Shown here in pieces: positions 23,692 through 31,682 of a stretch of 32,202 nt of DNA (positions within the stretch are counted from its first letter, which is position 1; each line of letters starts with the position of its first letter). Where the stretch lies: assembly GCF_002414845.1 (NCBI RefSeq), contig NZ_DIAX01000042.1:1360-33561 (forward strand), given 5' to 3'. Source of the DNA: Gordonia sp. UBA5067. Its GTDB lineage: Bacteria; Actinomycetota; Actinomycetes; Mycobacteriales; Mycobacteriaceae. The notes below the pieces were generated by a model that saw only the letters and a list, made by a program, of their open reading frames with translations, made no database searches and had not been told where the DNA came from. The position numbers were made by a program, and so were the translations under genes.

Positions 23692-26455
23692 TCCCGCACC
23701 CGCCGTCGAGTCCACACCCGCCGAGGCCGGACCGGACGCCGAGGGCCGTGCGCGCTGGGAGTATCCGCGCGAATGGGCCGCCGACGTCCTGGCCTCCGAC
23801 GGCGGTGTGGTGCACATCCGTCCGATCGTGCCCGACGACGCCGACGATGTCGTCGAGTTCCACTCACGGCTGTCCGAGCGCACTCGGTACATGCGCTACT
23901 TCGGACCGACGCCGACACTCCCGCCGCGCGAGGTGGCGCGCATGACCACCGTCGACTATCGCGATCGAGTGGCGCTGGTCGCGCTGCTCGGCGGGAAGAT
24001 CATTGCGATCGGTGTCTACGAGGGACTCGCCGCCTCGGGCCGCCCAGAGTCGGCCGAGGTTGCGTTCGTCGTTGACGACGCGCATCAGGGCCGTGGGCTC
24101 GGACCCATCCTGCTCGAGCACCTCGCCGGCGCTGCCGCAGAGAACGGCTTCACCCGCTTTGAGGCGGAGGTCCTCGCCGAGAACACCACGATGGTGACCG
24201 TCTTCCGGGCGGCGGGCTACCAGTTGAGCCGCAGTTTCGACGGGGCCAACGTGCACGTCGAGTTCCTCATTGACCCGACCGAGGCGCTGCTGTCGGTTCG
24301 CAACGGTCGCGAGCGGGCGTCGGAGGCGCGCAGTATCGCCAATCTCCTGCGGCCGACATCGGTGGCGGTGATTGGGGCGTCGGCAGATCGGCGGAAAGTC
24401 GGCAACGTGCTCCTCGCCAACATCATCTCAGCCGGATTCACCGGACCGGTGTATCCGGTGAACGGACCCGGGCAACGGTCCGCCGACGGCGCGGACGACG
24501 ACAATGCGCGCCGTGCCGACCGGACCGCGCGCGGTACGCGTCAGGATGCTGTACCTCCCTCGCGCACCCCGTCGGTGCTGGGAATCCGCGCCTATCCGAC
24601 GGTGCGCGACATTCCCGACCCCGTCGACCTCGCGGTGGTGGCGGTGCCGGCCGCCGTCGTCGACGAGGTGCTCGACGACTGCCTGGCCAAGGGGGTGAAG
24701 ACACTTCTCGTCGTCTCGTCGGGTTTCGCCGAATCCGGTGAGGCGGGGCAGGAGAGCCAGCGGCGGTTGGTCGCCGCCGTCCGCGAGCACGGGATGCGCC
24801 TGGTCGGACCCAACGCGCTCGGCGTCGTGAACAACGATCCCGACGTGTCGCTCAACGCGACGCTCGCACCGCTGATCCCCGCGCCCGGGCGGGTCGGATT
24901 CTTTTGTCAGTCGGGCACCCTGGGCATTACGATTCTCGATTCCGCCGCTCGGCGGCAGATCGGGTTGTCGACCTTTGTCTCGGCCGGCAACCGGGCAGAC
25001 GTCTCGGGCAACGACGTGTTGCAGTATTGGGACACCGACGACTCCACCGATGTCGTATTGCTGTACTTGGAGAGCCTTGGCAACCCGCGGAAATTCTCGC
25101 GCATCGCGCGACGGGTGTCGCGGTCCAAGCCGATCGTCGCGGTAAACACCCCCGCGTTCGGGGATACCCGCATCGCGCAGATGGTGTACGAGCAGGCCGG
25201 CATCATCGGTGTGCCGACCATCTCCGAACTGTTCGACGTCAGCGCCCTGCTGGCGTATCAACCGTTGCCAGAGGGGCCGCGCACGGCGATCGTCGGGAAC
25301 TCGTCGGCGCTCGGCGCGCTAGCCGCGTCGGTCGGCGCCGGGCTCGGTCTTGACGTGGTCGACAGTGTGGACGTCGGCCCCGGCGCCTCGGCGCAGGAGT
25401 TCAGCGCAGCGGTGGCGGCCGCCGCCGAAGATGAAGTATGCGATGCGGTCGTTGCGGTGTTCGTCCCGCCCGTCGCCGTGGCGACCGACGAGTTCACCGC
25501 GGCGCTGCTGGCCGCCACCGCGAACTCCGACAAGCCCGTCGTGTCAACCTTTCTGGGCAACGAGGGCATGCTGTCGGTGCCCGGTGGTGACGGCTCGCCG
25601 GCACGCGGTTCCATTCCCAGCTATCCCAGCCCTGAGCGCGCCGCGACGGCGCTGGCACACGCGTGGCACTACCGCGCTTGGCGGCGGCGCGCCGAGCCGA
25701 CGACGACACGACCAGAGGGAATAGACCCAGTAACGGTGCGCGCTCAGATCCGCGAACTGCTCGCCGAGAACGACAACGAGACCGTCGCGCTGAGCCCAGT
25801 GGTGACCGCCGAACTGCTCGGGCAGTACGGGATAGGCATGGTCCCGTTCATCGAGGTCCGAACCATCCACGAGGCCTCGGCCGCGGCGCGCGAACTGGGC
25901 TTTCCGGTGGCGGTGAAGGCGACCTCCGCGCGGTGGCGCGGGCGTCCCGATCGCGAGGGCACGCGACTCGACCTGCCCGATGCGACGTCGGTGGTCACCG
26001 CGTTCGCGGAGCTGTCCGAACTGACCGGCGACGAGGTGCTACATGTGCAGCGGATGGCACCAAAAGGGGTGGCTACCATGATCCGCGCCTCGACCCACCC
26101 GCGGTTTGGCGCATTGATCGCCTTCGGTCTCGCCGGGAATACGTTCGAGTTGCTTGAAGACGCCGCCTACCGCGCGTTACCGCTGACCGATGTCGACGCC
26201 CGCGAGTTGGTCGTGGCACCACGGTCAGCGGCGCTTTTGACCGGCTACCAGGGCCAGCGGTCCGCAGACATCGAGGCGTTGGCCGATTTGCTCATGCGCG
26301 TTTCATTCCTGGTCGAAGACATTCCCGAGGTTCGCGCGGTCGTGCTCGACCAGATCCTCGCCACCAGCGACCATGCCTCGGTTCTCAATGCGCAGATCAC
26401 GATTGGCCCGGTGTCCAAAGGGATGGACACCGGGCCGCGGCGATTGGGAGATTGA
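23684..26455 (+). CDS. GNAT acetyltransferase fused to acyl-CoA synthetase (NDP-forming)-like protein (Pat type)
   Basis: The 923-residue protein has an N-terminal GNAT domain (about 42-200; acetyl-CoA loop HQGRGLGPILL at 134-144, E125 near the active site). CoA-binding and succinyl-CoA-synthetase-like domains follow (about 222-640), then a C-terminal ATP-grasp domain (about 690-920). This is the order of actinobacterial protein acetyltransferases such as Streptomyces PatA; in enteric Pat the GNAT domain is C-terminal. Such enzymes acetylate and switch off acetyl-CoA synthetases. A polar insertion (about 262-296, Asp/Arg-rich) interrupts the CoA-binding domain. The start GTG 23684, with AGAGG upstream, lies inside the end of acuC. 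The 3' end contains a terminator-like hairpin. Confidence 0.9.
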   Translation: MTDPAPAVESTPAEAGPDAEGRARWEYPREWAADVLASDGGVVHIRPIVPDDADDVVEFHSRLSERTRYMRYFGPTPTLPPREVARMTTVDYRDRVALVALLGGKIIAIGVYEGLAASGRPESAEVAFVVDDAHQGRGLGPILLEHLAGAAAENGFTRFEAEVLAENTTMVTVFRAAGYQLSRSFDGANVHVEFLIDPTEALLSVRNGRERASEARSIANLLRPTSVAVIGASADRRKVGNVLLANIISAGFTGPVYPVNGPGQRSADGADDDNARRADRTARGTRQDAVPPSRTPSVLGIRAYPTVRDIPDPVDLAVVAVPAAVVDEVLDDCLAKGVKTLLVVSSGFAESGEAGQESQRRLVAAVREHGMRLVGPNALGVVNNDPDVSLNATLAPLIPAPGRVGFFCQSGTLGITILDSAARRQIGLSTFVSAGNRADVSGNDVLQYWDTDDSTDVVLLYLESLGNPRKFSRIARRVSRSKPIVAVNTPAFGDTRIAQMVYEQAGIIGVPTISELFDVSALLAYQPLPEGPRTAIVGNSSALGALAASVGAGLGLDVVDSVDVGPGASAQEFSAAVAAAAEDEVCDAVVAVFVPPVAVATDEFTAALLAATANSDKPVVSTFLGNEGMLSVPGGDGSPARGSIPSYPSPERAATALAHAWHYRAWRRRAEPTTTRPEGIDPVTVRAQIRELLAENDNETVALSPVVTAELLGQYGIGMVPFIEVRTIHEASAAARELGFPVAVKATSARWRGRPDREGTRLDLPDATSVVTAFAELSELTGDEVLHVQRMAPKGVATMIRASTHPRFGALIAFGLAGNTFELLEDAAYRALPLTDVDARELVVAPRSAALLTGYQGQRSADIEALADLLMRVSFLVEDIPEVRAVVLDQILATSDHASVLNAQITIGPVSKGMDTGPRRLGD
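26405..26436. terminator. Hairpin inside the 3' coding end of the acetyltransferase gene
   Basis: A perfect 12-bp stem (GGCCCGGTGTCC paired with its complement) closes an 8-nt loop and ends 19 bases before the end of the coding sequence. It lies between two convergent genes and could stop transcription from both sides. The hairpin encodes GPVSKGMDTGP. Confidence 0.6.
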
Positions 26456-26473
26456 CGGTGCGGCAGCGACCGA

Positions 26474-27442
26474 TCAGACCGCGTAAGCGCGCAGGCGGTC
26501 GGCTCGATCGCCCGCGCGCAGCTTGACCATCACCTCACGCTCGATCTGACGGACCCGTTCGCGGGACAGGCCGAAGGCCCGCCCGATCTGGTCGAGTGTG
26601 CGCGGCTGCCCGTCGTCGAGTCCATAGCGCATCCGGATCACGTGCTGTTCCCGTTCATCGAGGGTGCCGAGAACGCTACGGATGTCGGAGTGCAGCAGAC
26701 CGGCGATGACGACGTTCTCGGCCGACGTGGCCTCGGTGTCCTCGATGAAGTCGCCGAGCGGCGCCTCCTCGTCGGTGCCGACCGGCATGTCCAGGCTCAC
26801 CGGGTCGCGGCTGTGGTCGAGCAGGTCGGCGATCTTCTCCGCCGGGATGCCCGATTCAGCGGCCAACTCATCGTCAGTGGCCTCGCGACCGAGCTGTTGA
26901 TGCAGTTCACGCTTGATCCGGGCCAGCTTGTTGACCTGCTCGACGAGATGCACGGGCAAGCGGATCGTGCGGCTCTGGTCGGCCATCCCGCGGGTGATGG
27001 CCTGACGGATCCACCACGTCGCGTAGGTCGAGAACTTGAAACCCTTGGCGTAGTCGAACTTCTCCATCGCACGGATCAGGCCGAGGTTGCCCTCCTGGAT
27101 CAGGTCCAGCAAGGGCATCCCACGGCCGGTGTAGCGCTTTGCGAGGGACACCACCAGACGAAGATTTGCCTCGAGGAGATGCGCGCGGGCCTGCTGGCCC
27201 TCGCGCGCGATCTCGGTGAGGTCGCGCTTGCGCACCGGGCTAAGCCTCTTGCGGATCGTCAGCAAGTGTTGGGCGTACAGTCCGGCCTCGATCTGCTTGG
27301 ACAGCTCGACTTCCTGTTCGGCGTTGAGGAGGGCGGTCCGGCCGATGCCGTTGAGATACACGCGGACCAGGTCAGCCGACGGTGATTGGGCATCGAGTTC
27401 GGCTTCGGTCGGAGCCGGGCGAACTGCGGACGTGGTCGACAT
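26474..27442 (-). CDS. sigB: RNA polymerase sigma factor SigB
   Basis: A group 2, primary-like sigma factor of 322 residues used in stress and stationary phase. Region 1.2 ([18 protein letters not shown]), region 2 (RRDLI-like [56 protein letters not shown]), region 3 and region 4.2 ([27 protein letters not shown]) are complete. Unlike SigA it lacks the long acidic N-terminal extension. AGGAGG at ideal spacing precedes the ATG at 27442; the in-frame extension upstream is rejected. An ECF-type promoter lies just upstream. The order sigB-DUF3099-DUF3039-YihY ... sigA is that of mycobacteria. Confidence 0.95.
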   Translation of the reverse strand: MSTTSAVRPAPTEAELDAQSPSADLVRVYLNGIGRTALLNAEQEVELSKQIEAGLYAQHLLTIRKRLSPVRKRDLTEIAREGQQARAHLLEANLRLVVSLAKRYTGRGMPLLDLIQEGNLGLIRAMEKFDYAKGFKFSTYATWWIRQAITRGMADQSRTIRLPVHLVEQVNKLARIKRELHQQLGREATDDELAAESGIPAEKIADLLDHSRDPVSLDMPVGTDEEAPLGDFIEDTEATSAENVVIAGLLHSDIRSVLGTLDEREQHVIRMRYGLDDGQPRTLDQIGRAFGLSRERVRQIEREVMVKLRAGDRADRLRAYAV

Positions 27443-27478
27443 GTGGCCTCCTAAAGGTGGATGTGCATACACCTTTCC

Positions 27479-27507
27479 CAACGCCCACCATCGTCTGAAT
27501 AGTTCCC
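27479..27507 (-). promoter_or_regulatory. ECF-type (SigE/SigH-like) promoter of sigB
   Basis: On the minus strand GGGAAC (27507-27502) and CGTTG (27483-27479) are separated as GGAAC-N18-CGTT, the pattern of mycobacterial SigE/SigH promoters. Transcription from it would give a short leader holding the AGGAGG site. In mycobacteria sigB is known to be transcribed by SigE and SigH. Confidence 0.6.
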
Positions 27508-27585
27508 GGCATCACACCTGTGCGCCTGAGAAGTCGCTGAGTGGTGCATTCGGGGCCGACCGTCAGATTTGGTTCTCGTCAGTGA

Positions 27586-27975
27586 CTAGGGCGAGGACTC
27601 ATCGGGTAACCCGCGCGCGGGGGCCGCCGGGGGATCGGCCAGCTCGGAGTCGATGACCGTGGTCGGCCCTGCCAGCGTGGGGGTTTCGTGTACGGGATGG
27701 CCGTAGTGATACTCCGCGACTTCGCCGCGCTTGCGTGCCGGACGATCATTGGCGACGAGCACGGCGACCCACGGCAACGGGATCGAGGCCGCCACCACTG
27801 CCAGGGCGAGCAGGCCATTGTGGGTCGCACCGTAGATGATGCAGGCGAGGATCAGTGCCGGGACGCGGAACGCCATCAAGATCAGGTACCGCCGCACGCG
27901 CGCACGGTGCTGTTCTTCCGGACTGTTTTCGGCCCGGGTGATGAGGAACGCCTCCTCGGCGGAGTGTGCGCGCAT
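27586..27975 (-). CDS. DUF3099 membrane protein
   Basis: The 129-residue protein has two hydrophobic helices at about 30-48 and 53-74 (LILMAFRVPALILACIIYGA and LLALAVVAASIPLPWVAVLVA), charged ends and a proline-rich C-terminus. The N-terminal RAHSAEEAFLITRAENSPEEQ is characteristic of DUF3099, and the gene has the position of Rv2709 next to sigB. Function is unknown. GGAGGT directly abuts the ATG at 27975, too close for a normal ribosome site, and GACAGT lies 6 nt upstream, so translation may be leaderless. It is divergent from the DUF3039 gene. Confidence 0.85.
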   Translation of the reverse strand: MRAHSAEEAFLITRAENSPEEQHRARVRRYLILMAFRVPALILACIIYGATHNGLLALAVVAASIPLPWVAVLVANDRPARKRGEVAEYHYGHPVHETPTLAGPTTVIDSELADPPAAPARGLPDESSP

Positions 27976-28057
27976 ACCTCCACTGTCCCACTCCGACGCG
28001 CGCGGCGCACCCTCGGGTCCGGTTGGCTATCCCGGGCGGAGGCGTCACAATGGGTCC

Positions 28058-28291
28058 ATGGCTACTGAGACCATTGAGCGGCCCGACGTCGACGAGCGGA
28101 CCGAAGACAGCACCGACATTCCCAAGGTCTTTCACTATGTGAAGAAGGACAAGATCGCCGAGAGTGCGGTGCTGGGCAACCATGTCGTTGCGCTTTGTGG
28201 CGAGGTCTTCCCAGTCACCGCCGTACCCAAGCCGGGTTCGCCGGTGTGCGAGAAGTGCAAGAAGATCTACAACAAGATGCGCCAGAGCTGA
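28058..28291 (+). CDS. DUF3039 protein, small zinc-binding type
   Basis: The 77-residue protein matches DUF3039 (Rv2708c in M. tuberculosis). Its core is HYVKKDKIAESAVLGNHVVALCGEVF ... GSPVCEKCKKIYNKM, in which His and Cys residues (one Cys in ALCG and the CEKC pair) could hold a metal ion. Role unknown; conserved in many actinobacteria. The ATG at 28058 has a CACAAT element 6 nt upstream, which may be a variant -10 of a leaderless promoter; the GGAGG further upstream is too distant (about 15 nt). It converges on the YihY gene. Confidence 0.88.
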   Translation: MATETIERPDVDERTEDSTDIPKVFHYVKKDKIAESAVLGNHVVALCGEVFPVTAVPKPGSPVCEKCKKIYNKMRQS

Positions 28292-28297
28292 ATGCGC

Positions 28298-28331
28298 CCC
28301 GATTCAATCGGGTGCCGACTCGGTCGGCGCC
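28298..28331. terminator. Two adjacent hairpins between DUF3039 and YihY genes
   Basis: Stem CCCGAT/ATCGGG with a 3-nt loop (28298-28312) is followed by a 9-bp stem with one G-T pair and a TCG loop (28311-28331). Both cover the last codons of the convergent YihY gene. They share two bases, so only one can form fully at a time. Confidence 0.45.
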
Positions 28332-29383
28332 CCACCGCGTCCTCGGTGTGAGATCGGCCCGGTCCCGAACTTGGCCGGCAGTGCCTTGATGCCCTCGGTG
28401 ATCTCGGCGCGCTGTTCGTCGAGCCAGTAGCGGGCCCGAACGCCGCGTGACGGCGATGATGGCCACATCGACTCGATGGTGGCGTTGAGTTCGGCACCCA
28501 GCACCATCGCGAAGCCGAGAAAGAACGCGAAGAGCAGGAACGCGATCGGCGTGGCCAACGCGCCATAGGTGTATCCGCTGCGTGTGATCACGGTCAGGTA
28601 GAGGCGCAGACCGAAGGTCGCGATCCAGAACACCGTCGCCGCCGTCAGTGCGCCCGGCAACAGTCGATGCCACGGCAGCGGGTGCCGCAACGACAGGTGG
28701 TAGAGGGTGGTGAGTGCCACGATGAGCACAGCGCCGACGAATGGGAAGTAGCCGATGTCGATGGCGGTGGTCACCGCTGGACTCCACGACGGTGGCACCA
28801 TCCGGCGCAGCAGGCTCGGCCCGATCGCGACCAGCGGCAGAACGATGACCGCGACGGCGAGGAAGATCACGTAGATGAGTAGCGCGAAGATGCGCTGCCA
28901 CACGGGGTTGCGCACATCCTGCTGGTGATGAGCGGTGGTGATGGCGGCGACGTAGCACGACATTGCCGATGACCCGGCCCACAACGAGAGCACGAAGCTC
29001 ATCGATGTCAGCCCTGCCTGGCCCCGGCTCAGCATGCTGTCGAGCGTCGGCGCGACCAAATCGTTGACGACGTCGGCAGTGAAGGTGCGCTCGGCCAGGT
29101 CGAGGATGCGGTCGTGGATGATCGTCGAGAGGTCGGGATTCAACCAGCCGAGGAAGTAGCCGATGCTGCCGAGCAAACCCAGAAACAGCGGTGCGAACGA
29201 GAGTGCCTGCCAGAACGCGGCTTGTGCCGACCAGCCGATGATGCCGTGGTCCCACGAGGCGACGATGGTCCGCCAGACCAGCACCGGCAGGCGGCGCCAT
29301 CCGGCGCGATCGGCCTCGTCCGCTACCGTACGGCTGACATCGCCGGCCGCGTCATCGGGCGGTGCGACACCGTCGTCGGCCAT
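28304..29383 (-). CDS. YihY/BrkB-family inner-membrane protein
   Basis: The 359-residue protein has six predicted membrane helices (around AFWQALSFAPLFLGLLGSIGYFLG, MSFVLSLWAGSSAMSCYVAAI, IFALLIYVIFLAVAVIVLPLVAIG, the IGYFPFVGAVLIVAL region, LLPGALTAATVFWIATFGLRLYL, and GALATPIAFLLFAFFLGFAMVLGAELNA). This is the YihY/BrkB pattern, including WAGSSAM and the late GAELNA. Members were once called ribonuclease BN in error; their transport or envelope role is unsettled. Position matches Rv2707. ATG 29383 with AAAGGTGG upstream is preferred over GTG 29395. Confidence 0.9.
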   Translation of the reverse strand: MADDGVAPPDDAAGDVSRTVADEADRAGWRRLPVLVWRTIVASWDHGIIGWSAQAAFWQALSFAPLFLGLLGSIGYFLGWLNPDLSTIIHDRILDLAERTFTADVVNDLVAPTLDSMLSRGQAGLTSMSFVLSLWAGSSAMSCYVAAITTAHHQQDVRNPVWQRIFALLIYVIFLAVAVIVLPLVAIGPSLLRRMVPPSWSPAVTTAIDIGYFPFVGAVLIVALTTLYHLSLRHPLPWHRLLPGALTAATVFWIATFGLRLYLTVITRSGYTYGALATPIAFLLFAFFLGFAMVLGAELNATIESMWPSSPSRGVRARYWLDEQRAEITEGIKALPAKFGTGPISHRGRGGAPTESAPD

Positions 29384-29452
29384 GACGTGGACCACCTTTC
29401 CGAGTTCCCGGCGTGGAGGCGTGGGCGACGCGCCGCCCAGGAGGGACGCTAG

Positions 29453-29458
29453 TAGACT
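29453..29458 (+). promoter_or_regulatory. -10 element for the XPB-like helicase gene
   Basis: TAGACT lies 39 nt before the GTG at 29498. Transcription starting near 29465 would give a leader of about 33 nt that includes GAGGAG at 29481-29486. Confidence 0.45.
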
Positions 29459-29497
29459 CAGACAGGAAGTCCGGCCGCTAGAGGAGTGTATTCGCGA

Positions 29498-31204
29498 GTG
29501 ACGTCTGATGCTGTATCAGCCATGCCGTTGCGCGCCTGGCAACGTCGAGCTCTCACCAAGTATCTGACCGAAAAGCCGCGCGATTTTCTTGCCGTGGCCA
29601 CTCCGGGTGCGGGGAAGACGGCGTTCGGGTTGCGGATCGCCGCCGAGCTCCTCGCCGATCGGTCGGTCGAAGCGGTCACCGTCGTCGCACCCACGGAGCA
29701 TCTCAAACACCAGTGGGCCCAGGCGGCCGCTCGCGTGGGCATCGCCCTAGACTCGAACTTCGCCAACTCGACGGGGGCGACCAGTTCCGATTTCGACGGC
29801 GTCGTCGTCACGTACGCCCAGGTCGCCTCCCATCCGTCGCGCCATCGGGTGCGTACCGAGAACCGGCGAACGCTCGTCATCCTCGACGAGGTGCACCATG
29901 CCGGCGATGCGAAGTCCTGGGGTGATGGAATCCAGGAGGCATTTTCCGATGCCACCCGCCGGCTCGCGCTCACCGGCACACCATTTCGCTCCGACGACGC
30001 GCCGATCCCGTTCGTCGTCTACGAACCCGAACCTGGCGGTGGTGCGCGGTCCAAAGCCGACCACACGTACGGGTACTCCGATGCCCTCGCCGACGGGGTG
30101 GTCCGGCCGGTCGTCTTCATGGCCTACTCCGGACAGGCGAGTTGGCGGACGAGTGCCGGCGAAGAGTACACCGCGCGACTGGGCGAGCCGTTGTCGGCCG
30201 AGCAGACGGCGCGGGCCTGGCGCACGGCTCTCGATCCGCATGGCGACTGGATTCCGGCGGTCCTGCGTGCCGCGCACACCCGGCTGACGCAGCTGCGCAC
30301 CTCAGGCGTGCAGGATGCCGGCGGCCTGGTGATCGCCACCGATCAAGCCGTGGCGCGCGACTACGCCGAACTCCTCACTGAGATTTCCGGTACGAAGGTC
30401 ACGCTCGTGCTGTCCGACGACCCGGGCTCCTCGGCGCGGATCGCCCAGTTCGCCGATTCCGGCGACCAGTGGATGGTGGCGGTGCGCATGGTGTCCGAGG
30501 GTGTTGATGTGCCGCGGCTCGCGGTCGGCGTATACGCGACGAGCGCGGCGACCCCGCTTTACTTTGCCCAGGCCATCGGGCGTTTCGTGCGATCACGCCG
30601 CCCGGGGGAGACCGCGAGCGTCTTCCTGCCGTCGGTGCCGGTCCTACTGAATCTGGCCAGTGCGCTCGAGGTGGAGCGCGACCACGTGCTGGGCAAACCC
30701 CACCGGGAGGAGGGGTTCGACGACGCGGCGCTCGAGCAGGCCAATGCGACCCCCGACGAGGACGGTGACGACGAGCCCGCGTTTCAATCGCTGCACGCCG
30801 ACGCCGAACTGGACCAGGTCATCTTTGACGGTTCATCGTTCGGCACCGCGACGTACGCCGGCAGCGAGGAGGAGTCGGACTATCTCGGATTGCCGGGCCT
30901 GCTCGACGCCGACCAGGTCCGGGAGCTGCTTGCGCGGCGCCAGAGCGAGCAGTTGACGAGGCGGGCGGCCGCGCCGGCCACCAATCCTCGCGAGGGCGCC
31001 GCGGAGAGCCGGAGCGGTGCCGCGGCCCTGCAGTCGCTGCGCAAAGAACTCAACTCGCTGGTCGCACTGCACCACCACCGCACCGGCAAAGCACATGGCA
31101 TCGTGCATCGCGAACTGCGGGCACGCCTCGGCGGGCCGCCGACTGCGATGGCCTCGGCCGAACAACTCACCGAGCGCATTCAGGCGCTGCGGCAGTGGCG
31201 CTGA
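29498..31204 (+). CDS. DEAD/DEAH superfamily 2 helicase, XPB/SSL2-like
   Basis: A 568-residue helicase. It begins LRAWQRRALTKYL, a Q-motif-like entry. Walker A TPGAGKT is at 35-41, DEVHH at 130-134 and TGTPF at 159-163. The second RecA domain has VRMVSEGVDVPRL and QAIGRFVR (motif VI). An acidic linker and a helical, Arg-rich C-terminus follow. This architecture is like that of XPB/SSL2 or restriction-type translocases. No methylase or nuclease gene is adjacent, and the protein is usually found near sigA in actinobacteria, so a role in repair or transcription is a reasonable guess only. GTG 29498 is chosen because GAGGAG lies 11 nt before it; GTG 29486 overlaps that site. Confidence 0.88.
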   Translation: MTSDAVSAMPLRAWQRRALTKYLTEKPRDFLAVATPGAGKTAFGLRIAAELLADRSVEAVTVVAPTEHLKHQWAQAAARVGIALDSNFANSTGATSSDFDGVVVTYAQVASHPSRHRVRTENRRTLVILDEVHHAGDAKSWGDGIQEAFSDATRRLALTGTPFRSDDAPIPFVVYEPEPGGGARSKADHTYGYSDALADGVVRPVVFMAYSGQASWRTSAGEEYTARLGEPLSAEQTARAWRTALDPHGDWIPAVLRAAHTRLTQLRTSGVQDAGGLVIATDQAVARDYAELLTEISGTKVTLVLSDDPGSSARIAQFADSGDQWMVAVRMVSEGVDVPRLAVGVYATSAATPLYFAQAIGRFVRSRRPGETASVFLPSVPVLLNLASALEVERDHVLGKPHREEGFDDAALEQANATPDEDGDDEPAFQSLHADAELDQVIFDGSSFGTATYAGSEEESDYLGLPGLLDADQVRELLARRQSEQLTRRAAAPATNPREGAAESRSGAAALQSLRKELNSLVALHHHRTGKAHGIVHRELRARLGGPPTAMASAEQLTERIQALRQWR

Positions 31205-31243
31205 GCAGCGGGCGAGAATGCGACGCGAAGGGCGAAGGGCGAA

Positions 31244-31283
31244 ACAGCGGTACCGCGAGTCGTCGGACTCGCGGTACCGCTGT
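31244..31283. terminator. Perfect 18-bp hairpin between convergent genes
   Basis: ACAGCGGTACCGCGAGTC, a GTCG loop and the exact complement form the strongest hairpin seen in the window. It lies between the helicase stop (31204) and the stop of the small zinc-ribbon gene (31318). No T-tract follows. A short tandem CGAAGGG repeat (about 31226-31242) lies just before it. Confidence 0.75.
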
Positions 31284-31317
31284 CTCGTCGTATCGTCTCG
31301 CCCCCGGCGAGGCCGGC

Positions 31318-31527
31318 TCAGACCAATTCGGCGGTCGGCTCGCTGATCGTCGCACCGAGCTTGACCAGGCCGGCTTCGTGCTCGGTGAAGTGGTGGCGGC
31401 AGAAGTGCAACTCACTCCCGGAGGGGAGCACAGCAATCACCTTCGCGGCTGCACTGCACCGGTCGCACCGATTGGCGGCGGTCAGCGTGGTGGTAGCACT
31501 CGTGGCACTCGTAGCGGTGGTGGTCAT
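31318..31527 (-). CDS. Small zinc-ribbon protein (DUF7455 type)
   Basis: The 69-residue protein has a Thr/Ala-rich N-terminus followed by C21-x2-C24 (CDRC) and C43-x2-H46 (CRHH), enough to bind one zinc ion in a ribbon, then a HFTEHEAGLVKLGA helix. It matches the short DUF7455-type proteins encoded beside sigA in many actinobacteria. Function unknown; such ribbons often bind nucleic acid or protein. GGAGGA precedes the ATG at 31527 at good spacing. Confidence 0.85.
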   Translation of the reverse strand: MTTTATSATSATTTLTAANRCDRCSAAAKVIAVLPSGSELHFCRHHFTEHEAGLVKLGATISEPTAELV

Positions 31528-31682
31528 GGTTCCTCCGTCCCGGGCGAACTATCGTCCCTCATGAGCGTAGGCGAGGAATTCCGCCTGCTCACACTCTGTC
31601 AGACGTTCGGCGCGTCCGAATTGTTCCCAACCCCGGTGTGTCGGATCCCACCGGAGCCGATCTGCCGCGGCGCGGGCCCCAC

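Noticed and set aside
22702..23892. 396-residue minus-strand open frame opposite acuC
   Set aside because: The AcuC frame carries all catalytic residues; the opposite frame has no family signal and crosses the acuC-acetyltransferase junction.
24428..25261. 277-residue minus-strand open frame opposite the acetyltransferase
   Set aside because: Shadow of a strongly supported gene with no motif of its own.
29498..31204. XPB-like helicase as part of a restriction or phage-defence system
   Set aside because: No methyltransferase, nuclease or other defence gene is next to it, and its place between YihY and sigA is ordinary for actinobacteria.
31633..31654. Weak hairpin downstream of sigA (CCGGTG/CACCGG, 10-nt loop)
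   Set aside because: The stem is only 6 bp with a long loop, which is common by chance at this GC content, so it is not listed as a terminator.
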